Shown here in pieces: positions 8,877 to 17,421 of a stretch of 64,000 bases of DNA. Origin of the DNA: an uncultured Duncaniella sp. (GTDB lineage Bacteria > Bacteroidota > Bacteroidia > Bacteroidales > Muribaculaceae); assembly GCA_958352885.1 (NCBI GenBank), contig CATWQI010000007.1, forward strand, positions 62,001 to 126,000, read 5' to 3'. The notes beneath the pieces were generated by a model. The model saw nothing but the letters and a program-made list of their open reading frames with translations, was not told the DNA's origin and ran no database searches. A program made the translations under genes and the position numbers. The stretch's first letter is position 1. Each line of letters opens with the position of its first letter.

Positions 8877-9212
8877 ATGGACTATAAGAAGACTAACGCT
8901 CCTCTGAACACCCAGACCCGTGACCTCATCAAAATGAGCGAGGACACAGGCAACGTTTATGAAACCGTCTGCATCATCGCAAAACGCTCCAACCAGATAG
9001 CCGGTGAAATGAAGCATGATCTCGAAAAGAAACTTCAGGAATTCGCCTCCCTAAGCGACAACCTTGAGGAAATCTCCGAAAACCGCGAGCAGATTGAGAT
9101 TTCGCGTTTCTACGAGCGTCTCCCCAAACCGACACTCATAGCCACACAGGAATATATCGACCATAAAATCCATTTCCGCAACCCGTCAAAGGAAAACTTG
9201 AATCTCGACTAA
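8877..9212 (+). CDS. rpoZ: RNA polymerase omega subunit, Bacteroidetes type
   Basis: The 111-residue protein begins MDYKKTNAPLNTQTRDL and contains VYETVCIIAKRSNQIAGEMK, the omega segment that contacts the beta-prime subunit (compare the AxxRARQ-type helix of E. coli RpoZ). The family in Bacteroidetes is divergent and often annotated only as hypothetical. Omega helps fold and hold beta-prime in RNA polymerase. It sits 59 bases after bamD and before a terminator, so the two genes form one transcript. Confidence 0.85.
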   Translation: MDYKKTNAPLNTQTRDLIKMSEDTGNVYETVCIIAKRSNQIAGEMKHDLEKKLQEFASLSDNLEEISENREQIEISRFYERLPKPTLIATQEYIDHKIHFRNPSKENLNLD

Positions 9213-9238
9213 CCACGACGGAAATACGATACAGCGAA

Positions 9239-9283
9239 CGACAAAACACTCCGTATAAATCGGAAATCATTTTGTCGCTTTTA
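9239..9283 (+). terminator. Terminator after bamD-rpoZ
   Basis: CGACAAAA at 9239-9246 pairs with TTTTGTCG at 9270-9277, with an inner TCCG/CGGA stem, followed by CTTTT. It closes the bamD-rpoZ transcript before the rpsO promoter. Confidence 0.7.
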
Positions 9284-9294
9284 AAGCAAAAGTA

Positions 9295-9325
9295 TTGCAT
9301 ATATTAAATTTATTTTATACCTTTG
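9295..9325 (+). promoter_or_regulatory. rpsO promoter (TTG-N20-TACCTTTG)
   Basis: TTG at 9295-9297 and TACCTTTG at 9318-9325 are 20 bases apart, a textbook Bacteroidetes promoter layout. The rpsO ATG is 54 bases downstream. That leader could hold an S15 autoregulatory site, but no clear pseudoknot was worked out. Confidence 0.75.
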
Positions 9326-9378
9326 TGCGCTCTTTTGAGCAAAATATATCTATTAATCACTTTTAAACATCTGTATCA

Positions 9379-9654
9379 ATGCACTTGAACTCTGATGAAA
9401 AAGTAGAAATCTTTGAGAAGTACGGTAAGGGCAAGACTGACACTGGCTCGCCTGAAGCCCAGATTGCATTATTCTCTGTCCGTATTGCTCATTTGACTGA
9501 ACACCTTCGGTCAAATCACAAAGATTATACGACTGCGAGAGCTCTTAAGGCTTTGGTAGGAAAGCGTCGCCGTCTTTTGGATTACCTTATCCGCAAAGAC
9601 ATCAACCGCTACCGCGCCATCATCGCCCAGAAGGAGCTCGGTATCAGAAAGTAA
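9379..9654 (+). CDS. rpsO: 30S ribosomal protein S15
   Basis: S15 binds the central domain of 16S rRNA and is a primary assembly protein of the 30S subunit. The 91-residue protein has the family signature TDTGSPEAQIALFSVRIAHLTEHL and the C-terminal GKRRRLLDYLIRKD. Length is within two residues of the usual 89. It has its own promoter and terminator and is a single-gene unit. No pnp gene follows, unlike in E. coli. Confidence 0.98.
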   Translation: MHLNSDEKVEIFEKYGKGKTDTGSPEAQIALFSVRIAHLTEHLRSNHKDYTTARALKALVGKRRRLLDYLIRKDINRYRAIIAQKELGIRK

Positions 9655-9686
9655 GCCGACAAAGGCACTACTTGAAGATTACAACT

Positions 9687-9721
9687 GGTTGTCTCGGTTT
9701 CAGACCTTGGCAACCTTTTTT
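9687..9721 (+). terminator. Terminator after rpsO
   Basis: GGTTGTC at 9687-9693 pairs with GGCAACC at 9709-9715 (one G-U pair), with an inner GGT/ACC pairing, followed by six T residues (9716-9721). It is a good rho-independent terminator. Confidence 0.8.
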
Positions 9722-9752
9722 ATGTTATATAACATTTTTTCATCTCGATAAC

Positions 9753-9784
9753 TTTGAATTACTAAGTTATTTTCATTAATTTTG
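9753..9784 (+). promoter_or_regulatory. purH promoter (TTTG-N20-TAATTTTG)
   Basis: TTTG at 9753-9756 and TAATTTTG at 9777-9784 have 20-base spacing, a perfect match to the Bacteroidetes consensus. The purH ATG lies 26 bases downstream. This is the only strong promoter seen ahead of the purH-mreBCD-mrdA-rodA run. Confidence 0.8.
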
Positions 9785-9809
9785 CAGTCTCAAAATCAAT
9801 AGTTACCAC

Positions 9810-11354
9810 ATGTCAGATAACAGAAAAATAAAGACAGCTCTCATATCCGTGTTCTATAAGGACGGATTGGAGGAGATTCTGTCAAAGCTCAACGAGAATG
9901 GCGTAAAGTTCCTTTCCACAGGAGGCACTCGTTCCTTCATTGAAGGACTTGGTTATGAATGCGATGCGGTCGAAGACCTCACCGGTTATCCCTCTATCCT
10001 TGGAGGTCGAGTAAAGACATTGCATCCCAAAGTGTTCGGCGGCATCCTTAACCGCCGCGAAAACGAAGGTGACCGTGCACAGATTGCACAGTATGAAATA
10101 CCCGAAATCGACCTTGTGATTGTAGACCTCTACCCTTTCAGCGCAACTGTTGCATCTGGAGCACCCGAGGCTGACATTATTGAAAAGATTGACATAGGAG
10201 GCATCTCGCTAATTCGTGCGGCCGCCAAGAACTACAAAGATGTCATCATCGTGGCATCAAAAGCTCAGTACAAACCTCTCTCAGAAATGCTGACACGCAA
10301 CGGAGCCGAGTCATCTATCGAGGAACGCCGCTGGTTCGCATCACAGGCATTTGCCGTTTCATCCGGCTATGATACCGATATTTTCAACTACTTCGCTTCT
10401 ACCGAAGTAGAGTCTCCGATAGAATCTTGCGAAGAACTTAGAATAGCATTTGACGACGCAAAGAAAATGCGTTACGGAGAGAACCCCCACCAGAAGGGCA
10501 CCTTCTTCGGTGACTTCAACGCAATGTTCGAGCAGCTTCATGGTAAGGAAATCTCCTACAACAACCTCCTCGACATAGACGCAGCCGTAACACTTATATC
10601 TGAATTCTCCGAACCGACATTTGCTATCCTCAAGCATAACAATGCATGTGGTCTTGCGACACGTCCCACCATTGCTGAAGCATGGAAAGACGCCCTCGCC
10701 GGTGACCCGGTAAGCGCATTCGGAGGTGTCCTTATCACCAACGGTACTGTTGATGAAGCTGCTGCCGAGGAAATCAACAAAATATTCTTTGAGGTAATTA
10801 TTGCACCCTCCTACACCGACGGAGCTCTTGAGATTCTCAAGCAGAAAAAGAACCGTATCATCCTGACCCAGAAGTCTCCTCTAACCACTAAACGTCAGTT
10901 CCGTTCGATTCTCAATGGCGCACTTGTGCAGGACCGTGACTTGAAAATCGAGACACCCGACGACCTGAAGCAAGTCACCACTCTCGGTGTCACCCCGCAG
11001 CAGGTATCTGACCTCCTTTTCGCCAACAAGATTGTCAAAAACTCTAAAAGCAACTCTATCGTGCTTGCCAAAAACGGCATGCTGCTCGCCAGCGGCGTAG
11101 GTCAGACTTCACGCGTTGACGCACTAAAGCAAGCAATCGAAAAGGCTCACTCCTTTGGATTTGATCTTCATGGAGCTGTCATGGCATCCGACGCCTTCTT
11201 CCCCTTCCCCGACTGCGTGGAAATAGCAGGTCAGGCAGGTGTCACTGCTGTGATTCATCCGGGAGGCTCGATTCGTGACCAGGAGAGCGTTGATTATTGC
11301 AATGCACACGGCATGGCTATGGTTACAACCGGATTCCGTCACTTCAAGCACTAA
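9810..11354 (+). CDS. purH: Bifunctional AICAR formyltransferase/IMP cyclohydrolase PurH
   Basis: PurH catalyses the last two steps of IMP synthesis in the cytoplasm. The N-terminal MGS-like IMP cyclohydrolase domain (about 1-195) shows FLSTGGTRSFIEG and GGRVKTLHPKV. The C-terminal AICAR transformylase domain (about 200-514) has MRYGENPHQ and the catalytic Lys275-His276 in KHNNACG, plus the closing PGGSIRDQE. The 514-residue length is normal. mreB starts only 21 bases after the stop with no terminator, so the rod-shape genes are probably read from the purH promoter at least in part. Confidence 0.97.
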   Translation: MSDNRKIKTALISVFYKDGLEEILSKLNENGVKFLSTGGTRSFIEGLGYECDAVEDLTGYPSILGGRVKTLHPKVFGGILNRRENEGDRAQIAQYEIPEIDLVIVDLYPFSATVASGAPEADIIEKIDIGGISLIRAAAKNYKDVIIVASKAQYKPLSEMLTRNGAESSIEERRWFASQAFAVSSGYDTDIFNYFASTEVESPIESCEELRIAFDDAKKMRYGENPHQKGTFFGDFNAMFEQLHGKEISYNNLLDIDAAVTLISEFSEPTFAILKHNNACGLATRPTIAEAWKDALAGDPVSAFGGVLITNGTVDEAAAEEINKIFFEVIIAPSYTDGALEILKQKKNRIILTQKSPLTTKRQFRSILNGALVQDRDLKIETPDDLKQVTTLGVTPQQVSDLLFANKIVKNSKSNSIVLAKNGMLLASGVGQTSRVDALKQAIEKAHSFGFDLHGAVMASDAFFPFPDCVEIAGQAGVTAVIHPGGSIRDQESVDYCNAHGMAMVTTGFRHFKH

Positions 11355-11375
11355 AAACACAAACCTCTCAACATC

Positions 11376-12395
11376 ATGGGATTATTTTCATTTACTAAAG
11401 AAATCGCCATCGACCTTGGCACTGCCAACACCATTATAATACATAACGACAAAATCGTTATTGACGAGCCTTCAATAGTCGCACTGGAGAAGCGAACCGG
11501 CAAACTCATTGCTGTTGGACGCGAAGCCAAACTGATGCAAGGCAAGGAGAACGATGGTATTGAGACCATCCGCCCACTCCGTAAGGGCGTGATAGCCAAC
11601 TTCAACGCCGCTGAGATGATGATTCGCGGTCTTATAAAGAAGGCAAGCTCCAAGAGCAACTGGTTCTCACCATCCATGAAAATGGTTGTAGGCATACCCT
11701 CCGGTTCCACAGAAGTGGAAATCCGTGCGGTACGTGACTCATCTGAACATGCGGGCGGTCGTGACGTATACATGATATACGAGCCTATGGCTGCCGCTCT
11801 TGGCATCGGCATCGATGTGCTTGCGCCACAAGGCAACATGATTGTTGACATAGGCGGCGGTACTACCGAAATCGCTGTTATCTCACTTGGTGGTATCGTA
11901 TCCAACAAGAGCATTCAGGTTGCAGGCGACGACCTTACCGACGACATTATGGAACACATGAGCCGTGTGCACAACGTCAAAGTAGGCGAACGCACAGCCG
12001 AACAAATAAAAATCCATGTCGGCTCCGCCCTCACCGAACTTGAAAATCCGCCCGAGGACTATATCGTCCACGGTCCTAACAAGATGACAGCACTCCCTAT
12101 GGAAGTGCCGGTATCATACCAGGAAATATCTCACTGTATCGAAAAATCAATCTCTCGTATTGAAGCTGCGGTACTCCAGGCTCTTGACGAAACTCCACCC
12201 GAACTCTACTCCGACATCGTCATGAACGGAATCTTCCTTGCCGGCGGTGGTGCTATGCTCCGAGGTCTTGACAAGCGACTGACTGACAAGATTGGCATCC
12301 AGTTCCACATAGCTGAAGACCCTCTTCTTGCCGTTGCCAAAGGCACAGGCGTTGCCCTCAAGAACATTGAGACATTCTCATTCCTCATTCGATAA
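11376..12395 (+). CDS. mreB: Rod-shape actin MreB
   Basis: MreB is the membrane-associated actin homologue that guides sidewall peptidoglycan synthesis. The 339-residue protein has the amphipathic N-terminus MGLFSFTKEI, phosphate-1 loop DLGTANT at 13-19, phosphate-2 loop DIGGGTTE near residue 155, and adenosine motif LAGGGAMLRGLD near 290. It is the first gene of mreB-mreC-mreD-mrdA-rodA and follows purH by 21 bases. A hairpin lies in the 103-base gap to mreC. Confidence 0.98.
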   Translation: MGLFSFTKEIAIDLGTANTIIIHNDKIVIDEPSIVALEKRTGKLIAVGREAKLMQGKENDGIETIRPLRKGVIANFNAAEMMIRGLIKKASSKSNWFSPSMKMVVGIPSGSTEVEIRAVRDSSEHAGGRDVYMIYEPMAAALGIGIDVLAPQGNMIVDIGGGTTEIAVISLGGIVSNKSIQVAGDDLTDDIMEHMSRVHNVKVGERTAEQIKIHVGSALTELENPPEDYIVHGPNKMTALPMEVPVSYQEISHCIEKSISRIEAAVLQALDETPPELYSDIVMNGIFLAGGGAMLRGLDKRLTDKIGIQFHIAEDPLLAVAKGTGVALKNIETFSFLIR

Positions 12396-12425
12396 ACCTA
12401 TTTATGCGATTGGCAGCTCTGAACA

Positions 12426-12461
12426 GGGCTGTCAATCGTCAAAATTACCGACTGACAGCCC
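12426..12461 (+). other. Hairpin between mreB and mreC
   Basis: GGGCTGTCA at 12426-12434 pairs perfectly with TGACAGCCC at 12453-12461, and a flanking CAG/CTG can extend the stem with one bulge. No T run follows, so it is more likely an mRNA-processing, stability or attenuation element than a simple terminator. The same 8-base stem core, GGCTGTCA, recurs at 20093-20125. Confidence 0.5.
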
Positions 12462-12498
12462 CTGCTGTCATTGCTGGTGTTCCCCCCACTGACTCAAC

Positions 12499-13353
12499 GT
12501 GAGCGAATTACTTAAATTCTTTGTCAAATATAGCTCATGGTTCCTGTTTGCGCTATACATTGTTGCAGGATGCTTTCTGCTATTCTCCAACAATCCGTTC
12601 CAGCACCATGTCTATCTTTCGTCAGCAAACATTGTGTCATCCGGTGTATATCGGGCGGCAAACAGTGTCACGTCCTACTTTTCGCTCCGTGACATCAATG
12701 AGGACTTACAACGGCGAAATTCGGACCTCGAATTGGAAATATACCACCTCAAAGATGTGATACGTGACTACCAGGAGCAGATTCATGCCGATACTATGTC
12801 TGTGGATTCCGCACTCACACGTTACAATTTCCTGATAGCCCATGTAATAAACAACTCCATCAACCGTTCCCACAACTACATCACCATCGAGAAAGGCAGA
12901 CTTGACGGTATCGAGCCTGAAATGGGTGTAATCGACCAAAACGGAATCGTAGGAATCGTAAATGTGGTAGGCGACCACACAGCCCGTCTGATTTCACTCC
13001 TTAACCCCTACTTGCGATTATCATGCAAAGTAAAAGGTGAACAACAGGTGGGTTCTCTGGTCTGGGACGGTCAGGACCCGGGAGAAGCGATACTTGAGGA
13101 ACTCCCCAAACATGCTAAGTTCGTCAAAGGCGACACAATTGTGACCAGCGGATATTCATCAGTATTTCCCGAGGGTGTGCCTGTCGGGACCATCCTTTCT
13201 GGGACACGCGACCGGGAAGACAATTTCTATACTCTGCGAGTCAAACTATTCACCGATTTCTCAACACTCTCCACCGTCAGAGTAATACGAGATAAGATGA
13301 AAGACGAACTGTCAACTGTCGAAAAAGAACTTGAGATAAAAAACATCGACTAA
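12499..13353 (+). CDS. mreC: Rod-shape-determining protein MreC
   Basis: MreC is the periplasmic scaffold that links MreB to PBP2-RodA. The 284-residue reading starts at a GTG (12499). It has one N-terminal membrane helix (about residues 12-30), a coiled-coil stretch (about 65-100, RDINEDLQRRNSDLELEIYHLKD in overlapping heptads) and the C-terminal beta domain with GIEPEMGVIDQNGIVGIV and the closing VTSGYSSVFPEGVPVG motif. Three bases separate it from mreD. No better start was found upstream. Confidence 0.93.
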   Translation: MSELLKFFVKYSSWFLFALYIVAGCFLLFSNNPFQHHVYLSSANIVSSGVYRAANSVTSYFSLRDINEDLQRRNSDLELEIYHLKDVIRDYQEQIHADTMSVDSALTRYNFLIAHVINNSINRSHNYITIEKGRLDGIEPEMGVIDQNGIVGIVNVVGDHTARLISLLNPYLRLSCKVKGEQQVGSLVWDGQDPGEAILEELPKHAKFVKGDTIVTSGYSSVFPEGVPVGTILSGTRDREDNFYTLRVKLFTDFSTLSTVRVIRDKMKDELSTVEKELEIKNID

Positions 13354-13355
13354 AC

Positions 13356-13877
13356 ATGAACAAGACCACACTGCAGTTCCTACTTCTTGGCATCATATTA
13401 GTACTTGCGCAGGTGATTGTGTTCAACCACATCTGCCTGTTCAATGTGGCTGTCCCCATGGTGTTTTTCTATCTAATCATCCGACTGCCAATCACATTGT
13501 CAACCAACTGGATGCTTACCATAGGCTTTTTCCTCGGGCTGATAGTCGACATATTCTCTGACACATACGGCATGAATGCGCTTGCCTGCACTATTGAGGC
13601 AATGCTACGACGTCCGATTCTCCGCCTATACGTCCCTCGTGAGGAAGATTTGACACGTCCGGAACCGTCAATGTATTCACTCGGAACCGCGACGTATCTT
13701 AAGTACATCCTTACGATGACACTCCTCTACTGCACACTTGTATTCCTAATCGAAGCCTTTACTTTCTTTAATCCCATCCAGCTTGTGCTGCGCATTGTAT
13801 GCAGCACCATCCTATCGATGATACTTATGCTGGGTATTGACAGTTTAATGACCCCAAGAAGTGAGAAAAGACTATAA
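13356..13877 (+). CDS. mreD: Rod-shape-determining membrane protein MreD
   Basis: The 173-residue protein is almost entirely membrane-embedded, with about five hydrophobic segments (for example LLLGIILVLAQVIVF and WMLTIGFFLGLIVDIF) and the conserved short loop DTYGMNALACT. MreD is the least conserved part of the elongation complex, so position between mreC and mrdA is an important part of the evidence. Its end overlaps the GTG start of the PBP2 gene by 17 bases, which suggests coupled translation. Confidence 0.9.
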   Translation: MNKTTLQFLLLGIILVLAQVIVFNHICLFNVAVPMVFFYLIIRLPITLSTNWMLTIGFFLGLIVDIFSDTYGMNALACTIEAMLRRPILRLYVPREEDLTRPEPSMYSLGTATYLKYILTMTLLYCTLVFLIEAFTFFNPIQLVLRIVCSTILSMILMLGIDSLMTPRSEKRL

Positions 13878-15723
13878 TCTCGAGAAACGTCGGTATGTGA
13901 TAGGCGGATTCATCGTGGTTATCGCGCTTATTTACATGCTGCGCCTGTTCAGCTTGCAGGTGCTTGACTCAAAATACAAGGACTATGCCGACTCAAACGC
14001 TTTTCTGCGCAAGGCGGTATATCCATCACGCGGTATAATATACGACCGTGACGGCAGACTAATAGTGTACAACCAGCCTGCCTATGACGTAATGATGATA
14101 CCTCGCGACGTCAAGGACTTCGACACTCTTGACTTCTGTCGCGCCATCAACATTACTCCCGAGGATTTGCGTCAGCGTATCGCCGACATGAAAGACCTCC
14201 GCAAGAATCCGGGTTATTCCACATATTCCCCTCAAAGGCTACTTACGCACCTTACGGCAGAGGAATACGGGCGGCTTCAGGAAAAACTATACCGTTTCCC
14301 CGGATTTTACATACAGAAACGCATCCTGCGCGAATATAATTACAAATCAGCGGCAAATGTTCTTGGCAACATTCGTGAGGTATCGCAGAAAGATATCGAC
14401 AAGGACCCGTATTATATGCCGGGCGATTATGTAGGAGACATCGGAGTGGAACACACCTACGAAGAGCACCTTCGTGGCGTAAAAGGGGTGGAAGTACTGA
14501 TGCGTGACGCTCTTGGACGTATACAGGGACGATATGAGGATGGTGCGCTTGACCGTGATGCGGTAGCCGGTAAAAACATCAAGCTAAGCCTTAACATTGA
14601 GCTACAGCAATACGCAGAATCCCTGATGGTCAATAAGAAAGGGGCGGTAGTTGCCATCGAGCCCGAGACCGGTGAGATACTGTGTCTTGTCTCCGCTCCG
14701 ACTTACGACCCAAGCCTTCTTGTAGGCCGCGAGCGTGGTAACAACTACAACAAGATGATGAAGGACCTGGACAAGCCATTGTTCAACCGTGCCATTCAGG
14801 CTACATATCCGCCCGGCTCCACATTTAAACCAACCCAGGGACTGATTTTGCTCGAAGAAGGAATCATAACCACCGGGACAATGTTCCCATGCTCCCACGG
14901 ATTCATTTCCGGAGGTCTAAGAGTAGGATGTCACGGGCATGCATCCCCTCTCGCCCTCAAACCTGCATTACAGACCTCTTGCAACGCATATTTTTGCTGG
15001 GGATTCAAGGCTATGATTGACAAGCGTGGAAAATACGGCAGTTCAGCCAATGCGTTTGATATCTGGAAAAAGCATATGGTGTCAATGGGCTACGGCTACA
15101 AACTTGGCATAGATCTCCCGGGCGAATACCGAGGCTTCATACCCAACGTGGATTTCTACAATAAATGGTACGGTGCAGGACATTGGAGCGCCAATACAAT
15201 CATATCCGTTTCAATCGGTCAGGGTGAGATTCTTGCCACTCCGCTTCAGATCGCAAATCTTTGCGCTACCATAGCCAACAGAGGTCATTACATAACACCT
15301 CATGTTGTCAAAGAAATACAGGATACTGTTGTCCCGGCGGAGTATCTCCAAATGCACACCCCTACTATTGCGGCTCATTGGTACAATGACATTGCCGAGG
15401 GTATGCGAATGGCAGTCACAGGAGGTACTTGTCGGATTGCCAACCTTCCCGACATAGAGGTATGCGGAAAAACAGGAACCGCACAGAATCCTCATGGTAA
15501 GGACCACTCAGCGTTCATGGGATTCGCACCATATCAGAACCCCAAGATTGCAGTTGCCGTATATGTTGAAAATGCCGGTTTCGGTGCTACTTTCGGAGTC
15601 CCCATAGGCTCGTTAGTCATGGAACGTTACCTCCGTGGATACATTCCACCCGAAAGGAAGTATCTTGAGGAACGCATGCTTCAGTCAAACACCATACAGT
15701 TTGCCGGCACAAAAAAACACTAA
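13861..15723 (+). CDS. mrdA: Penicillin-binding protein 2 (elongation transpeptidase)
   Basis: This is the class B PBP that crosslinks peptidoglycan for cell elongation, paired with RodA. The 620-residue protein has one N-terminal membrane anchor (about 11-30), the dimerization domain with SRGIIYDRDGRLI, and the transpeptidase domain with Ser320-T-F-Lys323, SCN at 373-375 and KTG at 537-539. A Cys/His cluster (Cys344, His346, Cys357, His358, His360) sits where the zinc site of Gram-negative PBP2 is found. Start is a GTG overlapping mreD. rodA follows after 29 bases. Confidence 0.96.
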   Translation: MRKDYNLEKRRYVIGGFIVVIALIYMLRLFSLQVLDSKYKDYADSNAFLRKAVYPSRGIIYDRDGRLIVYNQPAYDVMMIPRDVKDFDTLDFCRAINITPEDLRQRIADMKDLRKNPGYSTYSPQRLLTHLTAEEYGRLQEKLYRFPGFYIQKRILREYNYKSAANVLGNIREVSQKDIDKDPYYMPGDYVGDIGVEHTYEEHLRGVKGVEVLMRDALGRIQGRYEDGALDRDAVAGKNIKLSLNIELQQYAESLMVNKKGAVVAIEPETGEILCLVSAPTYDPSLLVGRERGNNYNKMMKDLDKPLFNRAIQATYPPGSTFKPTQGLILLEEGIITTGTMFPCSHGFISGGLRVGCHGHASPLALKPALQTSCNAYFCWGFKAMIDKRGKYGSSANAFDIWKKHMVSMGYGYKLGIDLPGEYRGFIPNVDFYNKWYGAGHWSANTIISVSIGQGEILATPLQIANLCATIANRGHYITPHVVKEIQDTVVPAEYLQMHTPTIAAHWYNDIAEGMRMAVTGGTCRIANLPDIEVCGKTGTAQNPHGKDHSAFMGFAPYQNPKIAVAVYVENAGFGATFGVPIGSLVMERYLRGYIPPERKYLEERMLQSNTIQFAGTKKH

Positions 15724-15752
15724 AATTCTAACATTCACATATATTCCATAAG

Positions 15753-17213
15753 GTGCAAAAAGATACAGGCTCATCGGTTTTGAAGTATGTTGACTGGTTC
15801 ACAGTCATCATCTATATCCTGCTGGTAACCGCCGGCATGATTAGCATCTATGCGGCAAGTTACGATTTCGACCACGCCAACATGCTCAGTTTCACTGAGT
15901 TTTCAGGCAAACAATTCCGATGGATAGGACTCTCTCTGGGACTGGGACTTGTACTGCTGCTCATCGATGTGAGAGTCTATGAAAACTACGCATACGTAAT
16001 ATACGTGGCAGTGCTGCTATTACTTCTGATAACGATATTCATAGCCCCTGACATCAAAGGTTCGCGTTCATGGCTCGTATTAGGCCCTATGAGCTTGCAG
16101 CCTGCCGAATTCGGTAAATTCGCCACCGCCTTATGCCTTGCAAAACTGTTTTCGAGCTACAACTTCGTACTTAATGCCTCACGGAAAAATTATGTGCGCG
16201 CATTGCTCATAATATTCCTCCCTGTCATACTTATCTTAGGACAGAAAGAGACCGGTTCGGCACTTGTATACCTGGCGCTCTTCTTTGTGCTATACCGCGA
16301 AGGAATGAGCGGTCTGATACTTCTGGCAGCGCTTTGTGCTGTAGTGTTCTTTGTTGTAGCAGTGAAATTCACCGGCACCCTGTTGCTCGGTATCCCGGTT
16401 GGTCAGGCAGCCGTATTCATGATGATAATGACACTCGTAGTGGCGATGCTTGCCATATATTGCAAGCATTTTGAAGCTGCCCGCAATGTCTTTTTATGGT
16501 ATGCTGGTACCGGAATATTAGTATACGTGCTCACCATTTTAGGAGTTGACGTGCCCGGCACCTATTACTTTCTTTTCACCATCGGCGTGTCACTGGTTTA
16601 CTGTGTGTTACTGATGTTCAAGACAAAAGCCCGCAACCTTATCATTACTGTCGGAGCGGCTGTCGTATCAATCATATTCCTTTTCTCTGTCAACTATGCG
16701 TTCACCTCCATACTCCAGCCACATCAGCAGATGCGTATAAAAGTAGCTCTTGGAATAGAGGAGGACCTGCGTGGTGCCGGCTACAATGTCAACCAGTCAA
16801 AAATTGCGATAGGCTCGGGAGGCTTATGGGGCAAAGGATTCCTCAACGGCACTCAGACAAAACTGAAATATGTGCCGGAACAACATACTGACTTCATATA
16901 TTGTACCATCGGAGAAGAGGAAGGATTCATTGGAGCCGCCGGTGTGCTCCTGCTGTTTCTCATCCTGATTCTGCGCATCATATCTCTTGCCGAACGCCAG
17001 CCCACAGTGTTTGGACGAGTCTATGCCTACTGTGTGGCAAGCTATCTGATTTTCCATATAGCTATTAATATCGGAATGGTGGTTGGCTTGTGCCCTGTAA
17101 TAGGCATACCTCTACCCTTCTTCAGTTACGGAGGCTCATCTCTGTGGGGCTTTACTTTCTTGCTATTCATTCTCCTGCGTATCGATGCCTCTCGTCGTGA
17201 ACGCTCATTCTAA
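15753..17213 (+). CDS. rodA: SEDS-family peptidoglycan glycosyltransferase RodA
   Basis: RodA polymerizes lipid II into glycan strands together with PBP2. The polytopic protein shows the SEDS signatures GSRSWLVLGPMSLQPAEFGK, GQKETGSALVY, GAGYNVNQSKIAIGSGG, HTDFIYCTIGEE and PFFSYGGSS. At 486 residues it is more than 100 longer than E. coli RodA (370). The extra length lies mostly in hydrophobic sequence between about residues 215 and 310, ahead of the conserved GAGYN motif. Start is a GTG at 15753. It ends the purH-mre operon and is followed by a very strong two-way terminator. Confidence 0.95.
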   Translation: MQKDTGSSVLKYVDWFTVIIYILLVTAGMISIYAASYDFDHANMLSFTEFSGKQFRWIGLSLGLGLVLLLIDVRVYENYAYVIYVAVLLLLLITIFIAPDIKGSRSWLVLGPMSLQPAEFGKFATALCLAKLFSSYNFVLNASRKNYVRALLIIFLPVILILGQKETGSALVYLALFFVLYREGMSGLILLAALCAVVFFVVAVKFTGTLLLGIPVGQAAVFMMIMTLVVAMLAIYCKHFEAARNVFLWYAGTGILVYVLTILGVDVPGTYYFLFTIGVSLVYCVLLMFKTKARNLIITVGAAVVSIIFLFSVNYAFTSILQPHQQMRIKVALGIEEDLRGAGYNVNQSKIAIGSGGLWGKGFLNGTQTKLKYVPEQHTDFIYCTIGEEEGFIGAAGVLLLFLILILRIISLAERQPTVFGRVYAYCVASYLIFHIAINIGMVVGLCPVIGIPLPFFSYGGSSLWGFTFLLFILLRIDASRRERSF

Positions 17214-17330
17214 CAAGTTCCTACCGAGTTGGTGCCGTTTGCACTCTCCGTCACAGGTTTCCATATCGCCTATTCATGGTCACTAAAAGACTTAATCAAT
17301 TAGACAACAACAGATTACAGATACAATAAA

Positions 17331-17383
17331 TCTAAAAAAATATCCTCAAGGATTTTGGAAATCCTTGAGGATATTTTTTTAGA
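17331..17383. terminator. Perfect 25-bp hairpin, two-way terminator between rodA and MFS gene
   Basis: Bases 17331-17355 are an exact inverted copy of 17359-17383, leaving a three-base loop (TGG). The outer part is A7 on one side and T7 on the other, so the stem is flanked by a U run when read from either strand. It lies 118 bases after rodA and 39 bases after the end of the opposing MFS gene. Confidence 0.92.
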
Positions 17384-17421
17384 TTAGCCTAAATAGCGCT
17401 ATTTTTAATATATCAGACACC

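Noticed and set aside
9326..9378. S15 autoregulatory pseudoknot in the rpsO leader
   Set aside because: The leader is short and AT-rich, and no convincing pairing was found by eye.
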